Shown here: positions 44,860-56,400 of the stretch, piece after piece
How positions within the stretch are numbered: the stretch's first letter is position 1
How the letters are laid out: each line of letters opens with the position of its first letter
Assembly (NCBI GenBank): GCA_016235345.1
Contig: JACRLG010000016.1
Location: 36,268-100,267 of the forward strand
Length of the DNA: 64,000 nucleotides
Direction: 5' to 3'
Origin: Deltaproteobacteria bacterium
GTDB lineage: Bacteria > Desulfobacterota > Desulfobacteria > Desulfobacterales > Desulfatibacillaceae
Position numbers and translations under genes: made by a program
The notes under the pieces: model-generated
The model's input: the letters and a program-made list of their open reading frames with translations, nothing else
Database searches by the model: none
Told to the model about the DNA's origin: nothing

Positions 44860-46620
44860 ATGGAGAGAATTTGGAGAAAATCATACGATCCCGGCCTCAC
44901 CGACCTCGATCCCTCCGAATGGGAAAACGACTATGTAAGCATAACCAATCCCACCTTCCAGCGTTTCGGAAAAAAGGCGGCGCTTTGCTACATGGACGTG
45001 GAAATAACCTTTGAAGAGCTGGACCGCTACGCCAACCGCTTCGCCAACATGCTCATAGCAAGCGGCCTTAAAAAAGGAGACGTGGTGGGGATCAACCTTC
45101 CCAACATCCCGGAATACGTCATTTCCTGGCTTGGAATCCTAAGGGCCGGATGCGCTGTTTCCGGGGTTTCACCCCTCCTGTCCCCTGAGGAGATGGTGCA
45201 CCAGCTTTCCGACTGCAAGGCAAAAGGCCTGGTGACGTTAGACGCAATCTTCGCGGGCCGCCTGGTAAAAATCGCCGACCGCCTGCCCGATCTCAAGGTG
45301 GTTGCCGCAGCACGCATAACGGGCTTTCTTCCGGCGGCCAAGAAGGCCGTCATCAAGGTTCTGCCCTATCTGCAAAAGGCGGCGGCCCTTCCCATAGCCC
45401 CGAAAAAGATAAAGGACGCCCTGGGGAAAATTCAGCTTCCCCCCACCGGCAAGGTGACGCCCCTTCCGGGAAAAACCGTGTACCTTATGGACGAGGTGAT
45501 AAAGGGCAACAAGTTCCTGGACGCGCTCCCCAAGGTGGACATCACACCCGACGACATAGCCTACGTGCAGTACACCGGCGGAACCACCGGCCTTCCCAAG
45601 GGGGCACAGCTTTCCCATCGGAATTCCGTGGCCGACCTTCTGATAGTCCAGCGCTGGCTGGCCTGGGAAGGCGGCGCGGGGCTGGCGCTTTCCGGCTTTC
45701 CCTTCTTCCACATAGCCGGACTTTTTTTCAACATCAACTGCATCTACCTTGGCTGGACCCAGGTGTTGATCCCCAATCCGCGAGACACCGACGGCATCTG
45801 CAAGCAGTATGACAAGTACAAGCCCACAGCCCTGGTCAACGTGCCAAGCCTTTTCCAGCTCCTCATCGCAAACCCCAAATTCAAGGCCATAGACCACTCC
45901 GGGCTCGAAACCTGCATCTCGGCGGCCTCGCCCTTCCCGGAGGAGTCCCAGAAGGAGCTTGAAGCCATCGTGGGCAAGGGAAAGCTCCTGGAGGTTTACG
46001 GCATGACGGAGACATCCCCCCTCACGGTCATGAACCCGCGTTACGGCCAAAAAAAGCTGGGCTCCATCGGCCTGCCCATTCTGAATACCGATATGAAGCT
46101 CCTGGACCCCGAAACCGGGGAAGAGGTGGGCGTCAACACCCCCGGTGAAATCTGCGTAAAGGGCCCCCAGATCATGGTGGGCTATTTCGACAAGCCGGAC
46201 GAAACAGCAAAAACCGTCGACAAGGACGGCTACATGCATACCGGCGACGTGGCTGTCATGGACGATGACGGCTTCCTTCGCATAGTGGACCGCACCAAGG
46301 ACATGCTCATCGTGGGCGGGTTCAAGGTCTTTTCCAGAAAGGTGGAGGAGGTTCTGTGCCAGCATCCGGCGGTGGATATGATTGCCATAACCGGAGAGCC
46401 CAACCCCGAACGCCCAGGCTCCGAGCTTGTAAAGGCGTTCGTCACCATTTCTCCTTCATACGATTACGACGGAGACCAAAAAGCCCTGGAGGCAAGCATA
46501 ATCGACCTTGCCAAGGAGAAGCTGGCCCCTTACGAGATTCCCAAGAAGGTGGAAGTGAGAACTGAATTGCCTCTCACGGCGGTGGGGAAGATCGACAAGA
46601 AACAGTTGCGGAAAAAATGA
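44860..46620 (+). CDS. AMP-dependent acyl-CoA synthetase (long-chain fatty acid-CoA ligase type)
   Basis: A 586-residue ANL-superfamily enzyme activating a fatty acid with ATP and CoA. The P-loop VQYTGGTTGLPKG, the EVYGMTETSP motif, the hinge DGFLRIVDRTKDMLIVGGFKV-type region (HTGDVAVMDDDG) and the catalytic Lys in TAVGKIDKKQL are present. Length and motif order fit FadD-like long-chain enzymes; chain length cannot be told. A strong AAAGGAGAGATTC precedes the ATG. A neighbouring hydrolase and membrane protein may be part of lipid metabolism. Confidence 0.93.
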   Translation: MERIWRKSYDPGLTDLDPSEWENDYVSITNPTFQRFGKKAALCYMDVEITFEELDRYANRFANMLIASGLKKGDVVGINLPNIPEYVISWLGILRAGCAVSGVSPLLSPEEMVHQLSDCKAKGLVTLDAIFAGRLVKIADRLPDLKVVAAARITGFLPAAKKAVIKVLPYLQKAAALPIAPKKIKDALGKIQLPPTGKVTPLPGKTVYLMDEVIKGNKFLDALPKVDITPDDIAYVQYTGGTTGLPKGAQLSHRNSVADLLIVQRWLAWEGGAGLALSGFPFFHIAGLFFNINCIYLGWTQVLIPNPRDTDGICKQYDKYKPTALVNVPSLFQLLIANPKFKAIDHSGLETCISAASPFPEESQKELEAIVGKGKLLEVYGMTETSPLTVMNPRYGQKKLGSIGLPILNTDMKLLDPETGEEVGVNTPGEICVKGPQIMVGYFDKPDETAKTVDKDGYMHTGDVAVMDDDGFLRIVDRTKDMLIVGGFKVFSRKVEEVLCQHPAVDMIAITGEPNPERPGSELVKAFVTISPSYDYDGDQKALEASIIDLAKEKLAPYEIPKKVEVRTELPLTAVGKIDKKQLRKK

Positions 46621-46981
46621 CATCCTGAAACGAATGCCGGGAACTCAGCCATTGGGGGTTCCCGGCCCTGCTTCTTTTCTTCCGCAATCACTCCGGATGG
46701 CTCAGGGCGGCGGGCAGTCATTTTTACCTCAAAATCGAATTTTTTTATCTTGCATGATTATCCGGTTAAAATGTAATGATTATCTTTAAAGCGCCTCCAA
46801 ATATTTCTGACAGGCCGACAGAAGGTATTTTCCGGCTTGTCTGAAACTCATCCCGAAACGCCTCAGTCCCGGCCTTCAAGCCAACATTTCAACGGCGTTT
46901 TCCGGCGCGCAGGCTTTTCTCCATTACGCGGCCAACGCGTCTTTTCCACAACAGGACCAGCTTAAGCGGGTTTAAAAACCA
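46621..46981 (+). other. 361-base gap after the acyl-CoA synthetase
   Basis: Contains a terminator-like stem GCCGGGAAC/GTTCCCGGC (about 46636-46666) with a weak T run, then an AT-rich stretch (46735-46810) that may hold the promoter of the gene at 46982. No gene or RNA is recognised. Confidence 0.5.
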
Positions 46982-47368
46982 ATGGAAGACAAGGGCTTCG
47001 GTGATTACCAGGCAAGGCTTTCGGCCTTGAAGGACAGATACGCGGCGGCGGCCCTGGAGCTTGCGTCCCTGCGAAGCAATTTTTTCGCCCAGTACCCCAT
47101 GGCCCGGCACATCGGCGACGCCCAATGGGTGGAAATCTACTGGCTGATCCACGAGCTTTGGGAAACAAGCCCCCAGCAGGAAATCCACCACGCTGGCCCC
47201 CTTCCCGATTCCGCCGCCCGGAAGCCCGAAGATGCGCCCGCAGATTCACCCATGGTTTGCGCGGTCTGCGGCTTTCCCTTAACGGGCAGGCAGAGGCTTT
47301 ACTGCGGGGAAGCCTGCAAAAAAAAGGCCACACGAAAGAATTCAAGGAGGACGGCGGCAGTTAACTGA
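46982..47368 (+). CDS. small protein with C-terminal zinc finger
   Basis: A 128-residue protein. The N-terminal 70 residues are helical (DYQARLSALKDRYAAAALELASLR). The C-terminal part has a treble-clef-like four-Cys site CAVCGFPL...RLYCGEACKKKA with a Lys/Arg-rich tail, typical of small nucleic acid- or ribosome-associated proteins. No named family. It is a single gene converging on the TIR-like gene. Confidence 0.6.
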   Translation: MEDKGFGDYQARLSALKDRYAAAALELASLRSNFFAQYPMARHIGDAQWVEIYWLIHELWETSPQQEIHHAGPLPDSAARKPEDAPADSPMVCAVCGFPLTGRQRLYCGEACKKKATRKNSRRTAAVN

Positions 47369-47404
47369 AGCCGTCAGGTCACCCGGCCTTCCCGCATGAA
47401 CGCC

Positions 47405-47833
47405 TTAGATCATTTTCTTCAGCGCTTCCCAATTCCACGGAATAACCTGCCCCGCCCCGCGAACCGGTTTCAAAGCCACGTTCTTGTATCCGGCGATCTG
47501 GATGATGGGTATTTCCTCGTCAACCGCCATCGCCACCTCTTTCAGCACCCCCGGAGCCTCAAAGGTAAACTGGCCTACAATGAGTATTACTATCTCACAT
47601 TGATGGATCAACTGCCCGGTGTTGTATTCCCAGGTCCTGGCAGGTTCGGTCAGTTTGGCGGACTGCCCCTTCAGAACAAAGGGGGAATCCGGTCTTCCGA
47701 GAATCTTGGTGAAGGGCTCCAGAAGCCGCTGGTCCTTGTCAACATCATAGCAGAAAAAAATCGGCCTTTTTCTCACGTTGCGATCCTTTTTCGTATGGCG
47801 GCGCAAAACCAGCCGCGTTATCGAAAAATCCAT
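47405..47833 (-). CDS. TIR-like (MTH538/ThsB-type) domain protein
   Basis: A 142-residue protein (or 123 residues from GTG 47776). It fits the short MTH538/DUF1863 TIR-like family to which Thoeris ThsB belongs: strand IFFCYDVDKD, then CEIVILIVGQFTF, then a helix LKEVAMAVDE, then IPIIQIAGY. In TIR enzymes the catalytic Glu sits on this last-named helix; E99 in LKEVAMA is the candidate. The GTG at 47776 is favoured by AAAGGAT 8 bases upstream and by family starts (RKRPIFF); ATG 47833 is the longer option. It is last in an mpl-SUMF1-TIR series on the minus strand. NAD or nucleotide processing would be inferred, not shown. Confidence 0.65.
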   Translation of the reverse strand: MDFSITRLVLRRHTKKDRNVRKRPIFFCYDVDKDQRLLEPFTKILGRPDSPFVLKGQSAKLTEPARTWEYNTGQLIHQCEIVILIVGQFTFEAPGVLKEVAMAVDEEIPIIQIAGYKNVALKPVRGAGQVIPWNWEALKKMI

Positions 47834-47856
47834 CCGCCGGAAACATCCGGGGGCGC

Positions 47857-48789
47857 TTACTTGTCATCAGCCGCCAGCCTGAAACCACGCAGCTGGCTCG
47901 GGCTGTCCGGCTCGTATTTTCCCCTGGTGGCGCTTCTGCAATATTTCGCGTCGTTGGACCAGCTTCCGCCCCGAAAAACCCTGCGGATACCGGTTTCAGC
48001 CCCCTCCGGGTCCTTTACCGGCGCTTCGGGCAACTCGTCGTACCAGTCCTGGCAAGCCTCGGCAACGTTGCCGTGCATTTCATGCAAGCCCCAGGCATTG
48101 GGCGGATAAGTCCGTACCGGCACGGTCCTTTGAAGATAAATCCCCCTGTGGCAATCCTTGACGGGATAACGCCCGTCAAAGTTGGCAAGCCGGGTATCCA
48201 GGCAATCCCCGTAAGCGAAGGCCGTTTTGGTGCCCGCCCTTGCGGCGTATTCCCATTCCGCCTCGGTGGGCAGGCGGTACTTTTTGGAGGTGTCCATCGA
48301 GTTTAGGCGGTCAATGAATTCCTGCATCAAAAACCAGCTTATGTTTTCCACGGGGCATTCGTAACCGCAGGTGGTGAAACTGGAGGGGAATGTCTGCATC
48401 ACCTGCAGCCACTGGCCCTGGGTCACTTCCGTCACCTGAAGGAAAAAACCCTTGGTGAGGGTGACCTCGTGAAGAGTTTCTCCGCCCTGCCTGTCCTCGT
48501 CTTCGGTGGAGCTTCCCATGGTGAAGGTTCCGGGGGGCAGTTTCACGAATTCCATTCCAAGGGAGTTGGTGAACCTTGGAAGATCGGTGCGCACGGAGGG
48601 CGGATAAACGTGCGCGGGAGGCTTGGGCGGCTCGTTGGGCAGGCGGCAGGACGACGACTGCATGACAAGCGACCAGAAAAGAAGCACTGCCAGCCATTTT
48701 AACAAGGCAAAGCGCCCGGTCATAGGATTCGGGCCTTTCGACCCCTGGGGCCGTTTCGCGTCAAGGTCTGTCATTGCGTTTCTTTTCAT
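47857..48789 (-). CDS. SUMF1/FGE-sulfatase domain protein, membrane-anchored
   Basis: A 310-residue protein. After a charged start there is a hydrophobic anchor (about 29-45) ending SSSC, possibly a weak lipobox. The SUMF1 domain (about 70-308) shows GMEFVKLPPGTFTMGS, TEVTQGQW, YRLPTEAEWEYAARAG, GLHEMHGNVAEACQDW and RVFRGGSW...RGFRLA. True formylglycine-generating enzymes have two active cysteines in the RGGS-x-C-x4-C region; here only the later one (KYCRSATR) is seen, so classical sulfatase activation is unlikely and a binding role is favoured. It overlaps mpl by 4 bases (ATGA) and is followed by the TIR-like gene. Confidence 0.85.
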   Translation of the reverse strand: MKRNAMTDLDAKRPQGSKGPNPMTGRFALLKWLAVLLFWSLVMQSSSCRLPNEPPKPPAHVYPPSVRTDLPRFTNSLGMEFVKLPPGTFTMGSSTEDEDRQGGETLHEVTLTKGFFLQVTEVTQGQWLQVMQTFPSSFTTCGYECPVENISWFLMQEFIDRLNSMDTSKKYRLPTEAEWEYAARAGTKTAFAYGDCLDTRLANFDGRYPVKDCHRGIYLQRTVPVRTYPPNAWGLHEMHGNVAEACQDWYDELPEAPVKDPEGAETGIRRVFRGGSWSNDAKYCRSATRGKYEPDSPSQLRGFRLAADDK

Positions 48790-50207
48790 AGGGCCTCCAG
48801 CAATCTTGCATGAATATTGTCGAATCCGCCGTTGGACATCACCAGGATCAGGTCGCCCGGCTTGGCGAAATCCGCGAGAAAACCGATTATGGATTCGGTA
48901 TCATCGAAAAAGCGGGCTTCGACTCCTCGCGCGTTTATGTCCTCCACGAGTTTTTCGGAGGAAAACCTGTCGTTTGCAGGAATTTTTTCAAGTAGCGGCG
49001 GCTTTCGTATTACAACCGTATCAGCCTTGTCAAAGGCGGCAGGATAAACATCCTGAAAAACGTTCCTTCTGCTGGAATTGGTGCGCGGCTCGAAAACCGC
49101 CACAAGGCGTCCATCCGGATAAAAGGGCTTGAGCGCCTTGATGGTCTCACGAACAGCCGTTGGATGATGGGCGAAATCGTCCATCACAGTAACGCCGTTT
49201 TTGACCCCCCTTACCTGCTGCCTGCGGTAGATTCCGGCAAAGGTCGAAAGGCCTTCCGCCAACTGGGCGGATGAAAGCCCCAGGTCGTCGGCCACGGCGA
49301 TTACGGACAGGGCGTTTAAAAGATTGTGCTCGCCCTGAAGCGGAGTTTTGAAACTCCCGAAAAGGGCATCGCCCTTGTAAACCGAAAAATTTGTGAAAGG
49401 CGGCGAAATCGAAACATCCGAAAAACGCCAGAACGCATCGGGCCCTGTTCCGTAGGACGCCGTTCTGCACCTGGCCCTTTTGAGGATGCCATCAATATTT
49501 TCATCTGGAACGTGGTGGACCAAAAGGCATTCTGGGTCAAGGCCCTCCACGAAAAGGCCAAAGGCCGATACAACGGCGGCGAGGTCTGCATAGATGTCCG
49601 CATGATCGAACTCAACGCTGGTGAGAATCGCGCGCGTTGGCCTGTAATGCAGGAATTTTGGGCGCTTGTCGAAAAAAGCCGAGTCGTACTCGTCGCCCTC
49701 TATCACCATATGGGGGCCCTGGCCCACCCGGTGATTGCTCTCGAAATTGGTGGCGATCCCACCCACCATGAAGGTGGGGTCAAGCCCCGCCGAGAAGAGA
49801 ACCCATGACAGAAGCGCCGAGGTGGTGGTTTTCCCGTGGGTTCCCGTAACCAGAAGGGCGCTTTTCCCGGACGCGAAAAGCTCGTTCAGGGCCTGAGGAA
49901 ACGAGACGTAATAAAGCCCGTTTTCCCTTACAGCCACACTTTCCGGGTTGTCCCGTGAAAGGGCGTTTCCCAGCACAACCAGATCAGGGGCCGGCTCCAG
50001 GTTCTTCGCCGAATATCCCTGGGCCACCGGGATGCCCTTTTTCTCCAGGAAGACGCTCATGGGCGGATACACGTTGGCGTCCGACCCCTTTACCATGTAG
50101 CCAGAATCCTTCAGCATCCCGGCCAGGGCACCCATGCCCGTGCCGCACACACCGCTTAAGTGGATTGTCCGAACCTTCAAAGGCGCCTTGTTCCGGCTTG
50201 GGTCCAT
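48786..50207 (-). CDS. mpl: Mpl-type murein peptide ligase
   Basis: A 473-residue Mur ligase that reattaches tripeptide to UDP-MurNAc during cell-wall recycling. ATP loop VTGTHGKTTTSALLSW, the VIEGDEYDSAFFDKRPKF motif that separates Mpl from MurC, DDFAHHPTAVRETI and FEPRTNSSRRNVFQ are clear. Length is normal. The ATG follows a GAGGAAAGAGC site, and SUMF1 and TIR-like genes follow with a 4-base overlap, so cell-wall recycling and those two proteins share a transcript. Confidence 0.93.
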   Translation of the reverse strand: MDPSRNKAPLKVRTIHLSGVCGTGMGALAGMLKDSGYMVKGSDANVYPPMSVFLEKKGIPVAQGYSAKNLEPAPDLVVLGNALSRDNPESVAVRENGLYYVSFPQALNELFASGKSALLVTGTHGKTTTSALLSWVLFSAGLDPTFMVGGIATNFESNHRVGQGPHMVIEGDEYDSAFFDKRPKFLHYRPTRAILTSVEFDHADIYADLAAVVSAFGLFVEGLDPECLLVHHVPDENIDGILKRARCRTASYGTGPDAFWRFSDVSISPPFTNFSVYKGDALFGSFKTPLQGEHNLLNALSVIAVADDLGLSSAQLAEGLSTFAGIYRRQQVRGVKNGVTVMDDFAHHPTAVRETIKALKPFYPDGRLVAVFEPRTNSSRRNVFQDVYPAAFDKADTVVIRKPPLLEKIPANDRFSSEKLVEDINARGVEARFFDDTESIIGFLADFAKPGDLILVMSNGGFDNIHARLLEAL

Positions 50208-50338
50208 GCTCTTTCCTCGTCCCGTCCTCGTGATTTTACAGCGATCAGCCTTCTTTCATACCTCAATCCGGCTTTTCGGACAACCCCAATCGTAAAAACC
50301 CCACTTAACGCCCTTTTGAATTTCCGCGACATGGCCAG

Positions 50339-50377
50339 AAAAAAACAGCCGGAAAGGCCTTGCGACCTTTCCGGCTG
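50339..50377 (-). terminator. terminator of the giant repetitive gene
   Basis: Minus strand: 12-bp stem CAGCCGGAAAGG/CCTTTCCGGCTG, eight-base loop, then seven T. It lies 30-68 bases after the giant gene's stop. Confidence 0.93.
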
Positions 50378-50406
50378 CTGTCAGGCTGAATCAGCCCATC
50401 TGAAGG

Positions 50407-53400
50407 TTATTTCTGGGATTTGAGCTGCTCCTCATACTCGGTGTAGGTGCAGGGCCGGACATCGCTGATGAGATCGGCGTAGGGCATGTACAGGCTGTCG
50501 CCGTAGATCTCGATCTGGTTGCGCACGTCCAGCAGTTCCCTGTCCCAAGGATATCCGCCGTTGTAGAAGTCGCCGCCCTCGCGGAGGCGCTCGATGATAC
50601 CCGTGCCGACCTCGTTTCCAAGGGCCGAGTTGGTCTGGATGGAGGCCTGGTGGTAAGCGCGGGCCATGTCGCCCCTGTGGTTGACGGATATTCCGTTGAA
50701 GAGCACGAGGCCCGGAGTATTGGGATTGACGTCAAGGTCCTCTGCCGAGCCGTTCAGCACTCCTGAAATTCCCAGGAGGTGGTCATGGGCGTAAATGTAA
50801 AGGGTTCCGCCAATGTTCACGGTGAGCGGGTTCGCCAGGGTGCCGACGAGCTGTCCTTCAAAGTGTGCGTCGGACCCTGTGGTTATTTTGCCGTTGGGGC
50901 AGCCGTAAATGTTGCCAAGGTTGGACTGGAGAATGATCTCGTTGGCGACATTGGCGTTGCCGCAGATGTAGATGTTGCCGTAGGGGTTGTTGCCGAACGG
51001 ATCGTTGTCACCCTCGTTGGGATCATAAGCCCGATCCAGATCGGATTCAATGTAGAGGTTCACGCAGTTGATGGTCTGGTCAACCCACTCGTGCCGCCAT
51101 GCGGTCCGCTGAACGTCGATGCCGTTCCTGATGTAACCGACGAAATCATCGTCCGGCGGATCGACGTAGACGTCGCCGGTGGCGTGGATCACCGAATTGG
51201 TGTAGCCGATGATCAGGCCAAGCTGCTGGTCGGTACGGTTGGTGTTGACGAAGAACTTGAGTGCTCCGCCGCCCAGGGTGACGATGGTGGCTCCGCCGTT
51301 GGCGCCTATGCCGTTGGCGTCGCCGCCCATGTAGATGTTATCGCCGCCCAGGACGATGGCCCAGTCGTTCCTGCCGTTCCAGTCGCCGAAGGGGCTGCCC
51401 TGGTCACGAACGCCGGTGGTGGTCATGATGGTGGCAAGATCATTCGCGCCGATGATGAGATCGCCCGTTCCATCCGGTGCGGCCTCGGCGTCGGCCATGA
51501 TTACGATGGTGCTTCCGCCGCCCACCACCACGTCGCCGTCGATGAGGACCGAGTCATCAGCCCTGAGGTCTATGCTTCCGCCCGCCACCATGTCGCCGCC
51601 CGCAACGAGGATGATCTCTTCGTCGTGGTTGGTTCCGTCAATGGCTGTATCCAGTGCGCCGTCGGTAACCCCGTCACCGGCGATAACCGTAATGCCGCCG
51701 GGGATGTAGGTGAGGACGCCGCTTTCGGTGTACTGCACCCGGTTCTCGCCAAAGAAGGTGGAGCCGGTTGAAGCTACGTAGAGGCCGGTGAGGTCGGTTA
51801 CGTCGCCAAGGAAGCGCACGTTGTGACGCTGCACGCCTGCCACGTTGCCGTTGTCGGTCGCAACCACGCTAAGGAAGTGGCCGCCTTCGATGCTCAAGAA
51901 ATCAACCTCGGAGTCAGCCGCTGCGCCGTTGATGCTTATGGTCACGTCGCGCTCAAGGATGGTGGTGTCGGTGCCCGGACGGGTAAGGTCGTAGGCGAAG
52001 AACACGTTTCCATCCACCCAAATGTTTCCGTTAAGGCGGGCGATCTTGGCGTCCACATCCAGAAGCGTGGGGTTGGCGCCGTTTAAGCCCACTGTGTTCA
52101 AGGTTACCGTGCCCTGGGTGATGAGATTCCCAAGGATGTCTTCTTCGCCTGCGGTGAGAACCAGGTCCTGGGCTCCGGAGACATCTTCCACGAAGGTTAT
52201 GTCGCCCTTAAGCGAGGTGACGTCGCCGCCGCCTGCAAGCAGCATGACCTCATCGTTGAACAGGATGTTCCTTACTGCGGTTATGGACGCTGCAAGGTTC
52301 ACCTGGTCATCCGCCGCGAAGGTGACGGACTCAGGAGGCATGGTGTTGCCGATGGCCGCGTTGATGTTGACCGTGGTGCCGGCGTCGAAATTCACCGTAC
52401 CCGGCATGTTTATGGTGCCCAGCACCGTGGTGGTGATGGCGAGGTCGGCGTCGACGGTGAGTTCGTCAAGCTCGATAACCGCGCCGTTGAAGACCACGTT
52501 TCCGCCTGCATCGATCACCATCTGGCGTCCGCCGCCCAAGGCGTATGCGCCGCCTGCCGCGTTGAAGGTGATGTCGCCGGTGGCGTCCATGTCAACGTCG
52601 TGGACGAGCCTTGCCGGGCCGTTCACCGTGATGTCGCCGTTCAGCGGCACCGCGTTTGCAACCTGGATGTCGCCGTTCAAGAGGATCACCCCGGTTGCGG
52701 GAACGGTGAGGGTGAGGCTGGTCACCGGAGTGTTGTCGCCAACGGTGTCGAGGTTGATGGTGCTCGCCGCGCCGCTGGTGGAAATGTTGAGGCCCGTGGC
52801 CACCGTGGAGGAGCTGGAAACATCGTCAACCAGGATAACGCTGTTAACCGCGTTCATGGTGATGACGTTGTCGCCCGCCGCCTCGCTTACAACGATGCCC
52901 CGGTTGGCGGAAACATCAAGGCTCGCCACGCGGGAACCCGTCCCCACGTCGCCCATGAAGGTAACCTTGCCGCCAAGGGCCGTTGCCTTGAGGCCCGCAG
53001 GCACCGCAGCGCCGTTACTGTTGATGGTTCCGGCGAAGAGCACGTCGCCCAAAAGGCTCGAAACGTTCCAGACCGGGGTCGCGCCGTTGGCAACGCCCAC
53101 CACCGTCATGTTGGAGTTGATGGACACGTTGTAGCGCCCGTCAACGTCCTCGTTCAGGTTGATGAGTCCGCCCGCTCCTGCTGTCACACCGACCGTTCCG
53201 CCCGAGGAAACCTGGGCGTTCAGGTTAATGTTGCTGCCGTTTGCCAGGGTGGCCATGCTGATGTTGCCCGTGCCTTCAGTGCGCACCGGACCGTTGACGG
53301 TAAGATTGCCGGTGTTCACTGTCACCGTGATGCCGCCGTCGCCTTCGTTTCCAAGGCCCGGAGCCACAACGATGAGGCCGTTGGCGCTCGTTGTGTCAAA

Positions 53401-56400
53401 CTCGGTGATGACCATGTTGCCCGTCACCGTGTTGGACGCCGTGATGTTGGTGACGTCGGTGTTGGCAGTCATGCCGCGGCCTGAGGTGAGCACCGCGTTG
53501 ACTGCGGTTATCCTGCTGTTTCCGCCAGCGTTAAGTACTCCGCCTGCCGTTACCGTTGCGGTTCCTCCGGTTGCACGGATGGGCGCGCCGTTGGCAGCGG
53601 CATCCAGGTTGCCGTAAACCGTGAGGTTCACGTTGCCGTTGCCGGTGGTGACTCCCGCCGCGCCAAGAATGAGATCGTCGCTCTCGGTGATGCCCACGTT
53701 GGCGGTGGCGGTGTTGGCGGTAAGGGTTACCGCAGCCGTCTCCAGGGCATTGGCGGTGCCGATGCCGGTGGAGGCTACGAGGGTCACCACGTTTCCGATA
53801 AGGTTCATCTCAACATTGTTGACATCGGCGATCTGGCCTGTGGTTGCGGTGACGCTGATGTTACCAGTCACTGCATCCAGCTCTGCCAGGAAGGCGTCTC
53901 CGCCGGCGATCAGCACCAGGTTGCCGGTGTTGCCCTCGATCAGGGCATCGTTTTCCATGATAATGTCATCAACTGCCTGGATACCCACTGCGGTTCCCAG
54001 ACCGCCACCCTTGCCGGAAACCGTTCCGGTTATGGTGACATCGGTACCGGCCACGGGAGCTCCAACGTTGACATTGTCAATGTTGACGACGCCGCCAGCA
54101 TTGATGTCTTCCAGCGTTATATTGCCCTGAGCAAGTATCCAGGTGTTCCTGGCACTTTCGATGAGTCCGGTTTCGAGAATGTTACCATTGGCGTAAACAA
54201 AGGCGTTGGCATTGGTGCGAACAACGCTCTGGGAATCAATGGTAACGGTTCCGGTTGTTGCATACGGGAAGAAAGCGAGCTGGTTCAAGTCATCACCAGC
54301 TGCTATCACGATCTCGCCGTTGACATGGGATGCTTGGAGCTCGGTATTGACCAAGCTGATGTTTCCGCCGCCCAAGAGCCGAATCCAGTTGTTGCCTCCG
54401 GCCGAAACCGTAACATCGGTCAAGATTATGGAATCGGCGCCCTGGCGTCCGGCCTGCAGCAGCACGCCGTTGCCCGCAGCAATCGTGCTTTCCATCATTG
54501 TCAGGTTGCCGGTGCCATTAAGCTCGGCGTCAGCTATAAGGTTCACGTTTCCGCTTCCGGCCGCGACATCGGCGTATTCCACCCTGATGTCGTCATCAGC
54601 GTTAAAGGTCACATTGGTTTCGCTCATGGCCCCACCCATCAGATAGATGGAATCGCCAGCGTCAAAGGTGATGTTGCCAAGAGCCATGGTTGCTCCGTGA
54701 GCGTCGATATCGCTTACGGCCGTGTAAGTCACCGTGGTTCCGGCCATTGTGTCGCCCATCACCATGATGTCGTCTCCGGCATCCAAGGCCACTGACGTTC
54801 CTGCTGATGTATGACCCACCACCGTAATATCTGTGGCCGCGTCGTAGGCAACGAAGGTCCCGGCTTCGGTGTCGCCGGTCACATCGATGGCCGCAAGCGC
54901 GTTATAGGTTACGGACTGGGTGCGGGCCAGGGTATTGCCCCGAACCGTTATATTGTCGCCAGCGTAATTGATGGTGGTGCTTGCAGTGGTTCCGCCCTCT
55001 ACGGTGATGTTGTCGCCCGCTTCATAAGCTATCGCTCCGTTCAGCGACTCGGTATCTCCCTTGACCTCGATGTCATTGAAGGCGTCGTAAGAGATAAGAT
55101 CGCTGGCATCGGTATCGCCATCAACGTAGATGTTGGCCCCTGCGTTGTAGGTCAGTGTGGTTCCGGCCTTGGTGTCGCCGTCCACGTAGACTCCGCCGTT
55201 TTCCGAATCGTAGCTGATGAAGCTGCCGTTGGTCAGCGTGTCGCCGTACACCGAGATGTTGTCAACAGCGTCATAGGTGAGGGAGATCGCTGCGTGGGTG
55301 TCGCCCTCGACCCATATTTGCCCGCCAGCAGTGTAAACGATGTCGCCGTCGCTGGCCTCGGTGTCGCCCACCACCCCGATGGTGCTGCCAGAGGTGTAGG
55401 TAATGTTGCTTCCCGCAACGCTGTTGCCGCGAACTTCGATGTCGTCAAGTCCCTCGGTCCCGGCGGTGTAGGTGATGTTGTTTCCTGCGGTGGTATTGCC
55501 TTCCACCGTTATGCTGTTTTCCACACCGCCCACATCGGCTGTTGTGTAGGTCACGTCGTTGCCTGCCCGGACGTTCCCCACCACGCTGATGAGGGTGTCG
55601 GCCAGAAGGATGACGTTGTTGGCAGCCGAGAGCGAGCCCTCGTCAACGTAGACCGCCGCAGAGGAATCCAGGTAGATGTTGCTGCCCGAAGCCAGGTCGC
55701 CGGTAACGGTGATGTCGAAGGCCGGGGCCGCGCCGTAGTTGGTGCTGGCGAGTATGTCGCCCGCCGCGTTCACGTCGTTAAGCACTATGGCTCCCGCCGC
55801 GTCGGCCCACAGGTCGTCGCCGGATTCAACGTAACCGGCAAGGGTCACCGGGCCGTTGGCCTCAACCAGGACGCTGTCCTGGCCCTGGGTGCGGATGATG
55901 GAACCGGAAGTCTGGGTTACGGAGCCGGTGTTGCCGGGATAGCCCCATGCACCGAAGTATCCGGCGACATCGTCACCGGCGGCCAGCACTATGGGGCCGC
56001 TGGTTGCGGAGGACTGGATGAGCCCGTCGTTCAAAACGATGTCCTCACCCGCCATCACCAGTATCCCGTAGTCGACTCCGCCCACGTTCACAAGGCCGTC
56101 GGAGGTTACGTTGGCAAGGGTTACATCCATACCGGCAATAAATACGCCCTGGCCGGATTCGATGGAGCCTCCGGTCTGCCTGATATCGCCGTTGCCGTCC
56201 ATATCCACATCGGCAACCAGGGTTATGCTCCCGCCACCATTCTCCGACGTACCCAACAGTGCGTTCCAAAGCTGGATGTCATCATCCGCCGTGAACTGAA
56301 TCAGGCCGTTGTCGGAATGCACGGTGCCGTATACGAAGATGTTGGCGTCGTTGGTTACCCTGTTGGCGTCAAAAACAACGTTTCCGCCTGCGCCCATGAG

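Noticed and set aside
47857..48789. Sulfatase-activating formylglycine-generating enzyme
   Set aside because: Only one of the two catalytic cysteines is visible and no sulfatase gene is nearby; a SUMF1-fold binding protein is more likely.
50407..51200. Autotransporter beta-barrel at the C-terminus of the giant protein
   Set aside because: The last 250 residues contain Cys and end EEQLKSQK, without the alternating amphipathic strands and terminal Phe/Trp of a barrel.
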